A program made the position numbers and the translations under genes. From G958296245 sp965262055 (GTDB lineage: Bacteria; Chloroflexota; Dehalococcoidia; Lucifugimonadales; G958296245), in contig CBDHEI010000001.1 in the NCBI GenBank assembly GCA_965262055.1, forward strand, positions 372,001-436,000: 64,000 nucleotides of DNA, written 5' to 3'. The notes beneath the pieces were generated by a model. It was not told where the DNA came from, did not search any database, and saw nothing but the letters and a program-made list of their open reading frames with translations. Within the stretch, counting starts at the first letter, position 1; each line of letters starts with the position of its first letter. Shown piece by piece: positions 16,734 to 25,785 of this stretch.

Positions 16734-18752
16734 ATGCTACCGATGGGAAGAGGAAAGAAGTGGCTGGGGCTCGCCATCACCCTTGTCGCCCTCGTCGCAT
16801 TCGCGTGCGGCACCAAAGAGGTCGTCAAGACGGTCGAGATCGAGGTCCCCGGTGAGACCATAGTGGTGGAGAAAGAGGTAATCAAAGAGGTCCAGGTAGA
16901 GGTGGTGGTCGAGAAAGAGGTGGTCAAGGAAGTGATGGTCCCCGGTGAGACCATAGTGGTGGAGAAAGAGGTCATAAAGACGGTCGAGGTCCCCGGTGAG
17001 ACCGTGGTGGTGGAGAAAGAGGTGGTCAAGGAGGTTGAGGTACAGGTGGTGGTGGAGAAAGAGGTCGTAAAGACGGTCGAGGTTCCCGGTGAGACCGTGG
17101 TGGTGGAGAAAGAGGTTATCAAGGAGGTAATCAAGGAGGTCCAGGTCGAGGTCGAGGTCGAGGTGGAGGCCATGGGGCCGGAGAAACACCTCCGCATGCG
17201 CTTCAAAGAAGCGATCGCCCACATCAACCCCTTCGACCCCCTGTCCAGGCCCCACAGCTGGGTTAACAACCTGATGGGCTCCCGCCTCATTTTCCCCGAC
17301 GACAAGGCTATGCAGTGGTCGCCCGACCTGGCTGAGCGGTGGGAAGTCTCCGACGACGCCCTGTCCTACACGTTCTACCTCCGCAAGGGAGCCACGTTCC
17401 ACGACGGCGAGGAAGTTACCGCCGACGACGTGGTCTTCACCTTCAGGACATACCTGAACTCCGAGGCCAGCCCCCGGGGGCCCAACCTGCTCAGCGTTAT
17501 CAAGGGCGCGGAGGCCTACAGCGCGGCCGGTGGCATGGGCGAAGTGGGGATCGTCAAAGTTGACGACTACACCGTCCGGTTCGAGCAGGAGTTCCCCAAC
17601 GCGCTGTTCCTGGACAAGTGCTGCAACAGTACGCCGATAATCATGCCCGAGCACGTCCTGGGTGACTTAGCGCCCGCAGAGATCGCGAACTACCCGTGGT
17701 CTACCGAGTTCATCGGCTCCGGGCCCTTCATGCTGGACGTCCCCTTCGTGGCTGACAGAGGCTGGAGCATGAAGAAGAACCCCGACTACTTCTTCGGGGA
17801 GCCTCGGCTGGACAAGATCTCGTTCGAGTTCATCGAGACCCGCGACGCCACCTTCGTCGCCATGCAACGCGGCGAGATCCATGGGTCTTCCTACCCGACG
17901 CTGACCGCGGAGATGTACCAGGCGTTCGTCACCGACCCCCGGTTCAACGTGATCGGCATCAAGGGAACGGTCATGCGGACCTTCATTTTCAACAACACGT
18001 ACGAGCCCGCACAGGACTTCCGCGTGCGCCACGCCTTCCTGATGGCGATCGACCGACAGGCTCTGATCGACGCCTACTGGCAGGGCAACGGCGACATCGT
18101 AAACACCCCATTCCAGAACCCCCAGTACCACGTTCCCGAGTACGACTCTCGCTACCCGTACAACCCGGACAAGGCCAGGGAGTTGCTGGCAGAGGCCGGC
18201 TGGGACGAGAGCATCGAAATCGAGAACAAGACCTACTACGTAGACAGGCAGGACTTCTTCTCGGCCATCCAGGCGATGCTCGCCGAGGTCGGCATCCAGA
18301 TGAAGACCACCCTGCAGCAGGGCCCCGCGTGGGTCCAAGACTACTACTGGAACCATGACTTTGAGCTCGTGTTCGCAGGCTTCGGCGCTGCATTGGATCC
18401 CGACGGGTGGCTTAACTCCCATTTTAAGTCCACCGTAGACGGCGGGAACGGCCCTGGGTATGGAACCGCCGAAATGGACGTGGTGATCGACAATGGGCGG
18501 AGGGCAACATCCCCAGAAGGCCGGGGCGAGGCCTACGCCATGATCGCCGGGGACTTCATCGACAGGATGCCGCTCATGCCTATCCTCAGGCAGAACGAGT
18601 GGTGGTACAAGGCAAACGTCTGGCACCAGCCGATCCTGAGCGAGGGGCAGCAGGCCACCAGCTTCCAGACGATCCAGGTACTCCCGGTGTTCCTCAACGC
18701 TTTCTCGTGGCACAAGTACCATCCCGAGCGCTGGGACCTAGACATCCAGTAA
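16734..18752 (+). CDS. ABC-transporter solute-binding lipoprotein, paralogue of 11487-13499
   Basis: This 672-aa lipoprotein (lipobox VAFAC, Cys25) has the same VEKEV stalk and family 5 binding domain as the first copy. By eye it is identical over most of its length. Differences concentrate in the stalk ends and the last 150 residues (for example LNSHFKSTVDGGNGPGYG against ISQMHTSAQNGGQYG), where the ligand pocket may differ. No permease genes follow, so it probably uses the channel at 13620-15570. It and the following moaE-moaD form a second copy of a larger unit. Confidence 0.93.
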   Translation: MLPMGRGKKWLGLAITLVALVAFACGTKEVVKTVEIEVPGETIVVEKEVIKEVQVEVVVEKEVVKEVMVPGETIVVEKEVIKTVEVPGETVVVEKEVVKEVEVQVVVEKEVVKTVEVPGETVVVEKEVIKEVIKEVQVEVEVEVEAMGPEKHLRMRFKEAIAHINPFDPLSRPHSWVNNLMGSRLIFPDDKAMQWSPDLAERWEVSDDALSYTFYLRKGATFHDGEEVTADDVVFTFRTYLNSEASPRGPNLLSVIKGAEAYSAAGGMGEVGIVKVDDYTVRFEQEFPNALFLDKCCNSTPIIMPEHVLGDLAPAEIANYPWSTEFIGSGPFMLDVPFVADRGWSMKKNPDYFFGEPRLDKISFEFIETRDATFVAMQRGEIHGSSYPTLTAEMYQAFVTDPRFNVIGIKGTVMRTFIFNNTYEPAQDFRVRHAFLMAIDRQALIDAYWQGNGDIVNTPFQNPQYHVPEYDSRYPYNPDKARELLAEAGWDESIEIENKTYYVDRQDFFSAIQAMLAEVGIQMKTTLQQGPAWVQDYYWNHDFELVFAGFGAALDPDGWLNSHFKSTVDGGNGPGYGTAEMDVVIDNGRRATSPEGRGEAYAMIAGDFIDRMPLMPILRQNEWWYKANVWHQPILSEGQQATSFQTIQVLPVFLNAFSWHKYHPERWDLDIQ

Positions 18753-18774
18753 ACCGGCAAGTCCGGTAACAGAG

Positions 18775-18811
18775 CCGGGATAGGGCGGGTTTGAAACCCG
18801 CTCTATCCCGG
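18775..18811. terminator. Bidirectional hairpin between binding protein 2 and moaE copy 2
   Basis: CCGGGATAG pairs with CTATCCCGG, and the inner GCGGGTT with AACCCGC; one G-T wobble interrupts a stem of about 17 bp. It lies between convergent genes and could end both transcripts. The right arm overlaps the last codons of moaE copy 2, whose C-terminus is altered relative to copy 1. Confidence 0.6.
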
Positions 18812-19255
18812 CGTCAGTTCGCTTCGACGGCCGTCCGACGCCGCGTCCTCAGGGCTGCCGACCCACACCTCGCCGCCCTCGAAGTACTCCTTCTTCCAGA
18901 TTGGCACCGTCTGCTTGATACGGTCCACCGCGTACTTGCAGGCTGCGAAGGCCTGGCCCCTGTGCGGCGATGCGACGGCAACGACGAGGCTGATCTCTTC
19001 GATCTCGAGGCGGCCCAACCTGTGGGCAATGGCCACGTCTTCGATGCCCCAGCGCTGGCGTATCTCCTCTTCGATCTCGGCCAACTTGTTGTCCGCCATG
19101 GGCCGGTAGGCCTCGTACTCCAGGTGGAGCACGTTGCGGCCCCCCGTACGGTCGCGGGTCATCCCAAGGAAGGTCACGACCGCGCCGTTGGCTCTGCGCC
19201 TGACGCGAGACGTTATCTGCTCCGGGTCCAGGGGGCCAACGCTAATCTCGATCAT
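18803..19255 (-). CDS. moaE: Molybdopterin synthase catalytic subunit, copy 2
   Basis: The 150-aa protein is nearly identical to copy 1 up to WVGSPEDAA. It then ends SDGRRSELTPG instead of TDAVEAN, as expected from a small indel near the stop. The catalytic segment IPIWKKEYFEGG (here VPIWKKEYFEGG) is intact, so it should be active. Its start overlaps the end of moaD copy 2 by 14 bp, exactly as in copy 1. Confidence 0.9.
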   Translation of the reverse strand: MIEISVGPLDPEQITSRVRRRANGAVVTFLGMTRDRTGGRNVLHLEYEAYRPMADNKLAEIEEEIRQRWGIEDVAIAHRLGRLEIEEISLVVAVASPHRGQAFAACKYAVDRIKQTVPIWKKEYFEGGEVWVGSPEDAASDGRRSELTPG

Positions 19256-19508
19256 CGGCGCCTCCGCTAACTGGGGGTATCAGGGCCGCCTCGTCGCCTT
19301 CGCGCAGTATGTGCAGGTGGTCCCGGTATTCCTGGTTTACCGCAACCACGAGCCGCGCCGGGTCACCTATGAGCCCTGGATAGCTGTGCACCATCTCCTC
19401 TGCCAGCAGGCCAACGGTAGCGCCCTCTGGCAGGTCCAGGGTCATCTCGGACCGCCCGATCCGCTCCTTATATCCGGCGAACAATCTCAGGTTGATCTTC
19501 AGGGCCAA
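19242..19508 (-). CDS. moaD: Molybdopterin synthase sulfur-carrier subunit, copy 2
   Basis: Translation probably starts at the TTG at 19508, which has a GGAG a few bases upstream. This gives 88 aa beginning MALKINLRLFAGYKE, with a complete first strand. The end is again PPVSGGADDRD, so the diglycine that must be activated as an acyl-adenylate is not terminal. The shared extension in both copies means it predates the duplication. This is the better of the two moaD copies. Confidence 0.82.
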   Translation of the reverse strand: MALKINLRLFAGYKERIGRSEMTLDLPEGATVGLLAEEMVHSYPGLIGDPARLVVAVNQEYRDHLHILREGDEAALIPPVSGGADDRD

Positions 19509-19533
19509 CTCTCCAGCACTAGAGCTACCACCT

Positions 19534-19623
19534 TGTCATTCGGAGCGCAGCGAGGAATCTAAGGACCCTAACTGAGACTATCCTCTCGGATGCTTCAACC
19601 CCGCTGCGCTCCGTCCAGAATGA
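19534..19623. repeat. Short inverted-repeat element (MITE-like)
   Basis: GTCATTC-GGAGCGCAGCG at the left is matched by CGCTGCGCTCC-GTCCAGAATGAC at the right, giving imperfect arms of about 20 bp around some 45 bp. A related half (ATTCCGAGCGGGGCGAGGAATCTAG) occurs near 16451. No coding frame is present. The rest of 19509-19685 shows nothing else. Confidence 0.5.
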
Positions 19624-19685
19624 CCCGACGGGCAGCGTGTTGGGCTTGCGGAGCCACTCCGGCGTCAACAGCAAGCACATATCAC

Positions 19686-20900
19686 CTAGCTGGACGCAGC
19701 CTCCGGCGCGTCTCCCTCGCCAACGACACCATGCTCGAGAAGCTCAGCGACCCTGTCGCCGGAGTAACCCAGCACGTCTGCCAGGACATACCGCGTATGC
19801 TCGCCCACGGTGGGGGCGGACCCCACCACGACAGGCGTGCGGCTGAACTTGATCATCTTGCCAGCTACGTGGATCGACCCCGCGGTCGCGTCGGGTACCT
19901 CGACCAGCAGCTCGCGCTCGCGCAGATGGCGCTCCCCCGCCGCCTGCTGGACGTTGTTTATGGGCGCACAGGGGATGCTGTGCGACGACAGGTACTCGAC
20001 GGCGTCGGACGTGGTCTGCCCCTCGAACCACGCCGACAACTCGGCCTCCAGCTCGTCCGCGTTTCGGCCCCTTCCTTCGGCGGTGGCGAGGTCTGGGCGC
20101 TCCAGCCACTCCGGCCTGTCGAGGGCCTCGCATACGCGTTTCCACATGGTGTCGTTGCTGGCATGGATGAGCGCCCATCCGTCGGATGTGCGGTATGCGT
20201 TGCTCAGACCCCTGCCGTTACCCTCGCGCTCGGTTACCTCGCCGCTCCCCAGGTACGCGGCAATCGGTATCTCGTTGACCGTGAAACCTGTGTCGGCGAG
20301 GCTCACGTCTATCGACTGCCCTACCCCCGACGTTTCCCTCTCCATGAGCGCGGCCATGGCGCCGATGGTCGCGTGGAGGGCCGTGATGCGGTCGATGAGC
20401 GGGAAGTAGGTCTTGATGGGAGGCCCGCCGGGAAACCCGGTCAGCGACATGAGCCCGCCGATGGCCTGCCCTATGGGGTCGAAGCCTATGCGGTCACGGT
20501 AGCTGCCGTCTTGCCCGTATGCCGAAACGTTGACCATCACTATCCGGGGGTTGAGCTCCTGCAACGTGTCGTAGCCGAAACCCATCGCATCGATGGCGCC
20601 CGGCCGGAAGTTCTGCAGGAACACGTCGGATACGCGGGCCAGGTCCCGGAGGACTTCCTTGCCCTCTTCGAGCCTCAGGTTGATGGCGAGGCTCTTCTTG
20701 CCGCTGTTGTACTGCACCCAGTATGCGCTCTGGCCGCGGACCGTGGGCCCGTTCCTGCGGCTCTCGTCTCCGGTCAGCGACTCTACCTTGATGACCTCGG
20801 CGCCCATACGCGCGAACATCAACGCGCACCTGGGCCCGGCCTGGTATCTGCCCAAGTCCAGGACCCTGAGTCCCTCCAGGGGGGCGGCCTCGCCGTTCAC
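19686..20900 (-). CDS. CaiB/BaiF (family III) CoA-transferase
   Basis: The 404-aa protein matches family III CoA-transferases: GLRVLDLGRYQAGPRCALMFARMGAEVIKVE at the N-terminus, YNSGKKSLAINL, and QNFRPGAIDAMG. The catalytic Asp is the one in PLIDRITALHATIGAMAAL near residue 180. It moves CoA between carboxylic acids through an aspartyl-CoA intermediate. It overlaps the upstream crotonase by 4 bp, so the two are translationally coupled and probably act in one acyl-CoA pathway. Confidence 0.9.
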   Translation of the reverse strand: MNGEAAPLEGLRVLDLGRYQAGPRCALMFARMGAEVIKVESLTGDESRRNGPTVRGQSAYWVQYNSGKKSLAINLRLEEGKEVLRDLARVSDVFLQNFRPGAIDAMGFGYDTLQELNPRIVMVNVSAYGQDGSYRDRIGFDPIGQAIGGLMSLTGFPGGPPIKTYFPLIDRITALHATIGAMAALMERETSGVGQSIDVSLADTGFTVNEIPIAAYLGSGEVTEREGNGRGLSNAYRTSDGWALIHASNDTMWKRVCEALDRPEWLERPDLATAEGRGRNADELEAELSAWFEGQTTSDAVEYLSSHSIPCAPINNVQQAAGERHLRERELLVEVPDATAGSIHVAGKMIKFSRTPVVVGSAPTVGEHTRYVLADVLGYSGDRVAELLEHGVVGEGDAPEAASS

Positions 20901-21661
20901 TCCCTCGCTCCCTTGCGCTCCAGGAAGTCCTTGAACCCCTCCAGGACGGGCGTCGGGGCAAGACTTCCGGCCCTGGCCTCATTCTCGTTGCGGTACATCC
21001 CCTCCCAGTCGGAGCCGACATCCCTGAGCAGGAGCTCCTTTACGCCCTGCACCATGCGCGGGTCGTTGGAGGCTATCAGCCGTGCCGTCTCAGTGGCCTT
21101 GTCCACCAGCTTGTCGGACGGCACGAGATGGTTCAGCAGCCCGATGCGGTACGCCTCGTCGGCCTCCACCACCCGCGCGGTGAACAGCAGCTCCTTGGCT
21201 ACCGGCCACCCGACCTGCATGGGCAGGTTCCACGTTGAGTTCACCCTTCCGTACGAGGCGGCCAGGAACTTGAAGCTGGTGTTCTCGCAGCCTATGCGTA
21301 TGTCAAGGCTGGCCGCGAGCACGGCCCCGCCACCGTAGGCAAGCCCGTTGATGGCGCCGATTGTCGGCTTGACGCACTCCGCGATATGCCATGCGCGCCG
21401 CTCGCGGTCCCGGTTGGGCATGGGCACTCCATCCCTGGCCTGCTTTGCCATCTCGTGGATGTCGCCCCCTGCGGAGAAGGCCCGGTTACCGCTGCCGGTC
21501 AGCACTATCGCCCGGACGTCGTCGTCCCGCTCCATCGCAGTCAGAGCGGCGTCCAGCTCCTGGTAGAGGGCCTCGCTAAGGGCGTTCAGAACCCGGGGGC
21601 GGTCCAACGTGATGACGCCCACACCATCCGCAATCTCGACGAGGATGTTCTCGTAGTCCAC
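20897..21661 (-). CDS. Enoyl-CoA hydratase/isomerase (crotonase) family protein
   Basis: Translation starts at a GTG with a GGAGGG ribosome site. The 254-aa product has the crotonase oxyanion-hole elements NRAFSAGGDIHEM and AINGLAYGGGAVLAASLDIRIG. The two glutamates of classical hydratases are not at the expected positions: GGGAVLA replaces GGGCELA, and KFLAASYG replaces the GQPEILLG-type segment. The enzyme therefore probably performs another crotonase reaction (isomerisation, hydrolysis or decarboxylation). It is coupled to the CoA-transferase downstream. Confidence 0.85.
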   Translation of the reverse strand: MDYENILVEIADGVGVITLDRPRVLNALSEALYQELDAALTAMERDDDVRAIVLTGSGNRAFSAGGDIHEMAKQARDGVPMPNRDRERRAWHIAECVKPTIGAINGLAYGGGAVLAASLDIRIGCENTSFKFLAASYGRVNSTWNLPMQVGWPVAKELLFTARVVEADEAYRIGLLNHLVPSDKLVDKATETARLIASNDPRMVQGVKELLLRDVGSDWEGMYRNENEARAGSLAPTPVLEGFKDFLERKGARE

Positions 21662-21684
21662 CAGTGCCCTCCAGCGTAACAGGG

Positions 21685-21714
21685 ATTATAGGAGCCGCTC
21701 GACGCGCTGGTCAA
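21685..21714 (-). promoter_or_regulatory. Promoter of the crotonase/CoA-transferase pair
   Basis: On the minus strand TTGACC (21714-21709) is followed after 18 bp by TATAAT (21690-21685), 24 bp upstream of the GTG. The target site of the next IS element begins only 19 bp beyond the -35 box. Confidence 0.6.
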
Positions 21715-21737
21715 TGTATAATTGGAATATATACAAA

Positions 21738-23482
21738 CCCACATTTCCCATATCAACCCTGCATGGCTTGCCGCAATCAGCAACAGCGATACCCAATGTA
21801 GTCGAATAGCAGAGCACAGTGGTTATCATGAGTGCTAGACTGGTCGTGAGCGACTACTCTAGTTCTTGATAACGTACCCGCCCTGGAGGCACCCAATGGG
21901 TGAAAGCACCAACCCACGCGCCACGCTCCGTTTCGACCGACGTGTACGGTTGGAGTTTCGCGGCGCTACCATCACCTCGGACGCCGGACTGCTGGCCTGT
22001 CGCGAGTTGGATGATGCACTGGGACTGACGGAGACGGCGAGTGAGTGTTTGCAGGAGACTCGGGGCGGTCGTAACGTGCAGCACCGATTGGTGGGCCTTC
22101 TCAGGCAGTCGGTGTACAGTCGTCTGGCGGGCTACGAGGATACCAACGACGCTGAACGGCTGGCCCAGGACCCGACGATGCGGATCATCGTTGGACGGCG
22201 AGGTGGTCCTGAGAGACCGGCCGCCAGCACCAACACCATGAGCCGGTTCGAGACCGAGGTGCTCACCCAAGACGGCAACGTGGAAGGGTTGGGCCGACTG
22301 AACGCTAAGTGGGTGGATGGAGCTATGTCCCGCACGCCGCACCGGCGGGTGATCTTGGACATGGACAGTTCGGAGAGTCCGGTACATGGAGAACAGGAGG
22401 GAGCATCGTACAACGGTCACTTTGGGAGCACGTGCTATCACCCATTGTTCGTGTTCAACCAGTTCGGGGACTGCGAGGGGGCCATGCTCCGTGCGGGCAA
22501 CGTACATAGCGCGCACAGGTGGCGTGATGTATTGGATCCGATCCTGTCGCGTTACGGGGCGACAGGAGTGCGACGGTACTTTCGCGCCGATGCCGCATTC
22601 GCCAAGCCGGACATCTATGAGTACCTCGAGGAGCGGCAGGTACTTTACGCTATAAGACTCCCCGGCAACGAGGTGCTGCAACGGGAGATCGCCCCTCTGC
22701 TCAGGAGGCCGGTGGGGAGGCCGCCGAAGCGTCCAGTGATCCTATACGACGACTTTTGGTATCGTGCCGGGAGTTGGAACCGTGCTCGGCGGGTGGTGGC
22801 CAAGGTGGAATGGCATAGGGGAGAGCTGTTCCCTCGGGTGGGCTTCATCGTCACGAACATGTCGGCTGGCCCGGAAGGGGTAGTGCATTTCTACAATGGT
22901 CGTGGGACAGCCGAGCAGTGGATCAAAGAGGGCAAGTACGCCCTGAACTGGACTCGGCTGTCGTGCCATCGGTTCGTGGCCAACCGGGTGCGTCTATCTC
23001 TGTTCGTTCTGGCGTACAACCTTGGGAACTTCCTGCGCCGGTTATGTCTGCCCAAGGCGGTCAAGCACTGGTCGCTGAGGAGCGTGCAGGTCAAGCTGAT
23101 CAAGATGGGAGGTCGGCTGGTGCGCCACTCCCGGCGGTTGATCTTTCAGTTGTCCGAGGTGTCGGTTCCTCGACGGTTGTTCCAGGGAGTGTTGGATCGT
23201 ATCGGCCGGTTATCGCCGGCGCCAAGCTGAGGGAGGGTACAACCACGATCTTGCCAAGAGGGAGAACGCTCCAGGGAGTCGCTTTGTCTTCCATGCGCTT
23301 TCACCCCATTGGCGGGGAGCCTGAAGACGACAAAGACGGACAAGAAGCATGGTCCACGGCAAGAATCGCATCCCTTATCGGATAGACCGGAGATTGACTG
23401 GCCTTGCAGACCTGAATATGATGCCACTATCTCGTTCGGGCTGCTCTTTGAGCCTGAAGACTCACAATATGGGAAATCCCGG
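21738..23482 (+). mobile_element. IS1380-family element, copy A
   Basis: This 1745-bp element has ends CCCACATTTCCCATAT on the left and, reverse-complemented, CCGGGATTTCCCATAT on the right (13 of 16 matching). It is flanked by ACAAA at 21733-21737 and 23483-23487, a 5-bp target duplication. It contains one intact transposase gene and about 250 bp of non-coding tail. A second copy in the opposite orientation is at 49876-51623. Confidence 0.92.
21896..23230 (+). CDS. IS1380-family transposase, copy A
   Basis: The start is the ATG at 21896 with GGAGG seven bases upstream. The 444-aa protein has the subgroup N-terminus FRGATITSDAGLLACRELDDALGL. Candidate DDE residues lie in VILDMDSSESPVHGEQ, RYFRADAAFAKPDIYEYLE and GRGTAEQWIKEGKYALNW. 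The C-terminal LRRLCLPKAVKHWSLRSVQVKLIKMG is also subgroup-typical. It differs from copy B at only about a dozen residues. Confidence 0.9.
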   Translation: MGESTNPRATLRFDRRVRLEFRGATITSDAGLLACRELDDALGLTETASECLQETRGGRNVQHRLVGLLRQSVYSRLAGYEDTNDAERLAQDPTMRIIVGRRGGPERPAASTNTMSRFETEVLTQDGNVEGLGRLNAKWVDGAMSRTPHRRVILDMDSSESPVHGEQEGASYNGHFGSTCYHPLFVFNQFGDCEGAMLRAGNVHSAHRWRDVLDPILSRYGATGVRRYFRADAAFAKPDIYEYLEERQVLYAIRLPGNEVLQREIAPLLRRPVGRPPKRPVILYDDFWYRAGSWNRARRVVAKVEWHRGELFPRVGFIVTNMSAGPEGVVHFYNGRGTAEQWIKEGKYALNWTRLSCHRFVANRVRLSLFVLAYNLGNFLRRLCLPKAVKHWSLRSVQVKLIKMGGRLVRHSRRLIFQLSEVSVPRRLFQGVLDRIGRLSPAPS

Positions 23483-23550
23483 ACAAAGTGTTTCCCTACG
23501 GTATCATCTGTGCGCGCTACGCGGAAACCGCTCTGTCTAGGGCAGGATGA

Positions 23551-23715
23551 TGCGAGCCAAGGAACGGAGGAGCAAGGTGGCCAAGAGACGAGGAGCAAAA
23601 GACCGACCGCGTCCAGCCATCCAAGCCGATACCGCCAATCTCCGGCACCTTCGAGAGCGTGCTCCAGGCTCTAGTCCGGCCACGCCCTGCAAAGCAGCCC
23701 AAGCGCAGCCCCTAG
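23551..23715 (+). other. Possible remnant of a small protein gene
   Basis: A 55-codon open frame without a start codon ends KPIPPISGTFESVLQALVRP-RPAKQPK. From memory, small Lys/Pro-rich proteins ending in a similar GxFxxVLxALV motif occur in many bacteria, so this may be the 3' end of such a gene cut by IS copy A. An overlapping ATG frame at 23549 encodes a basic 57-aa peptide of no recognisable type. Otherwise 23483-23790 shows no gene. Confidence 0.25.
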
Positions 23716-23790
23716 GGTAGCGCCGATGATTGCCCTAACCCCCATCCGACGCCCAAACGGCCAAGAATACCCCCCTCAAGTGAGGTTGAC

Positions 23791-24237
23791 ATGCCGCGGA
23801 ACATGAAACTTTGGGCCGGCGGTCTGCTCGGCGTGCTCTTGGTCGCGGCGTGCGGCGGGGGGCAAAGTGTCTTCTCGCTGGAGGTCGGAGACTGCTTTGA
23901 CGACCCGGCCAGCCAGACCGCCGAGGTGTCGGACGTCGACGAAGCCTCATGCTCGGAGGGCCACGACAACGAGGTCTACGCGGTCGCCGACCACCCCGCG
24001 AGCGACGGCGCGCCGTTCCCCGGCGATGAAGTGCTTGACTTCTACAGCAGTGGCTACTGCCTCAGTGAATTCGAGACCTACGTCGGAATCACCTACGAGG
24101 AGTCCCGTCTCGACTTTGGTTACCTCTACCCTCTACGGGACGGATGGGAGCAGGACGGCGACCATGAGGTCACCTGCTACCTCTACGACCTGGAATTCGC
24201 CAAACTCACGGGGTCAATGAAGGGCAGTGGTGAGTAG
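23791..24237 (+). CDS. Lipoprotein with a septum-formation-like (DUF4190-associated) domain
   Basis: This 148-aa protein has a lipoprotein signal ending LVAACGGG (Cys21). The mature part reads FSLEVGDCFDDP, then a Cys-containing HDNEVYAV segment and YCLSEFETYVG, with a final CYLYDLE. This VGDCF...C..HDNEVYAV pattern is that of the Septum_form domain found in actinobacterial and Chloroflexota lipoproteins. Four Cys in the mature domain probably form two disulfides. The biochemical role is unknown. Confidence 0.7.
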   Translation: MPRNMKLWAGGLLGVLLVAACGGGQSVFSLEVGDCFDDPASQTAEVSDVDEASCSEGHDNEVYAVADHPASDGAPFPGDEVLDFYSSGYCLSEFETYVGITYEESRLDFGYLYPLRDGWEQDGDHEVTCYLYDLEFAKLTGSMKGSGE

Positions 24238-24444
24238 CCCTCGCCGCGTGATCCAGCCTCGTGGGCAAAATCCCGCATAGGCCCCTTTGCTTTGGCCTGC
24301 GCCGCTATCCCGCCCGCTCCGCCCTCCGGCGGGGGCTGCGCCCCCTGCACCCCGATCGGCGAGACGATAGCCCGTATAATGGCCCCGCTCCCGGCCCGGT
24401 ACACAGACACAAGGCACACCACTCTGTATTCGGCAGCAACCATA

Positions 24445-25761
24445 GTGCAAGAACCAACCTCGGAGTGGGACGACGTATTCGACCAGCTCGACTGGCTGCC
24501 AGGCGGCCGTCTCAACCTCGCGCACGAAGCGATAGACCGCCATGCCGCCACGGAAACCGCCGGCTCCACGGCGCTGATATGGGAGGGCGGCCTGGGTGAG
24601 CGGGAAGAGTACACCTTCGCGGAGATGAAGACGCTCTCGGACCTCTTCGCGTGCGTCCTGCGGAATCTGGGCGGCGTGAAGGGAGACCGCGTATTCATCC
24701 TTCTCGATTCGACGCCGGAGCTCTTCGTGGCGTACCTGGGGGCGCTGAAATTAGGCGCGATAGCCTGCGCTCTCCCGCCGGAGCTGGATGCCGACGACGC
24801 AAGGCGCAGGCTGGCGAGTGCGGGCGCCAAGATCGTCGTTACCGATCCCAGGGTGCGCCGGCGGCTCTCCTCGATCGTGTACCATCTCTTCGATCTGCAG
24901 CACATCATCGTCGTCAACAAGGACGGGCGCGACCCGTTCCCCATCGATCCGGCTGACCTGAGCTACGAAGAAGAGATGGGGAAAGCATCCGGCGATTCGG
25001 TTATGGAAGCGACGGGCCAATACGATCCCGCACTCATTGACTACCCTCCGAGCGGCGGCGGCGAGCCTCTCGGGGCCCTGCACCGCCACATATCGGCGGC
25101 GCAGCACCTCGTGACAGGCATGTGGGCGCTCTGCCTGGATAGAGGCGACGTCTACTGGTGCAATGCCCCGCCCGGAAGCCCTGCGTGGCCGTCCCTCGGC
25201 ATGCTTGCGCCCTGGACGGCCGGCGCCACGGTGCTCTGTGTAGAAGTGGCGGTGGACGCCGATAACTGGGCTGATCTCGTCAGCCGCCACGGCGTATCCG
25301 TTGCCTACGTCGACGCCGATACGGCGCTGAGGTTAGCCTGTACCGCCCCGCCAAGCGACGACAGCCTAGCCCTGCGTCGTCTCCTGCTCGGCGCGGCCAA
25401 CGACTCCTATGCCGTATCATGGCCCGAAGACGCCATGGGCGTCCCGTTCCGGCAGTGCTGGAGCCAGACGGAGACTGGGACCGTCGTAGTCGCCGACGCC
25501 GGCGAAGCACCGAGACGCGGCCCGGCCGGGATGCCAGCACCGGGGATCGGTGTGAGCATACGTGACGACGACATGGACCCCTTGCCTGCAGGAGAGGTAG
25601 GCCACCTAACGCTCCGGCCCGGCTGGCCGTCGATGTTCTCGACATACTGGGGCGACACAGAAGCCTACAACTCGCGCTTTAGCAGAGGATGGTACGTGAC
25701 CGGAGAACTGGCTCGCATGGACGACGAGGGATATATCTGGCTCGAAGGGCCCCGAAAGTAA
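24445..25761 (+). pseudogene. Degenerate, truncated acetyl-CoA synthetase-like protein
   Basis: From the GTG at 24445 (an in-frame ATG at 24379 overlaps a TATAAT box) the product is about 438 aa, against about 630 in acetyl-CoA synthetases. It has the N-terminal LDWLPGGRLNLAHEAIDRH and the motif QCWSQTETGTVVV. The ATP-binding loop reads YPPSGGGEPLGALHRH where TSGTTGKPKG is expected, so it lacks the Thr residues and Lys. It ends at YIWLEGPRK, just where the hinge and C-terminal domain with the catalytic Lys would begin. It is unlikely to be an active ligase. Confidence 0.7.
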
Positions 25762-25785
25762 CATGGAGTAAGGGAGGTTCACACG

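Noticed and set aside
24250..24378. Possible small gene between the lipoprotein and the synthetase-like gene
   Set aside because: The extended N-terminus (MACAAIPPAPPSGGGC) is low-complexity from GC-rich spacer DNA and lies upstream of a TATAAT box.
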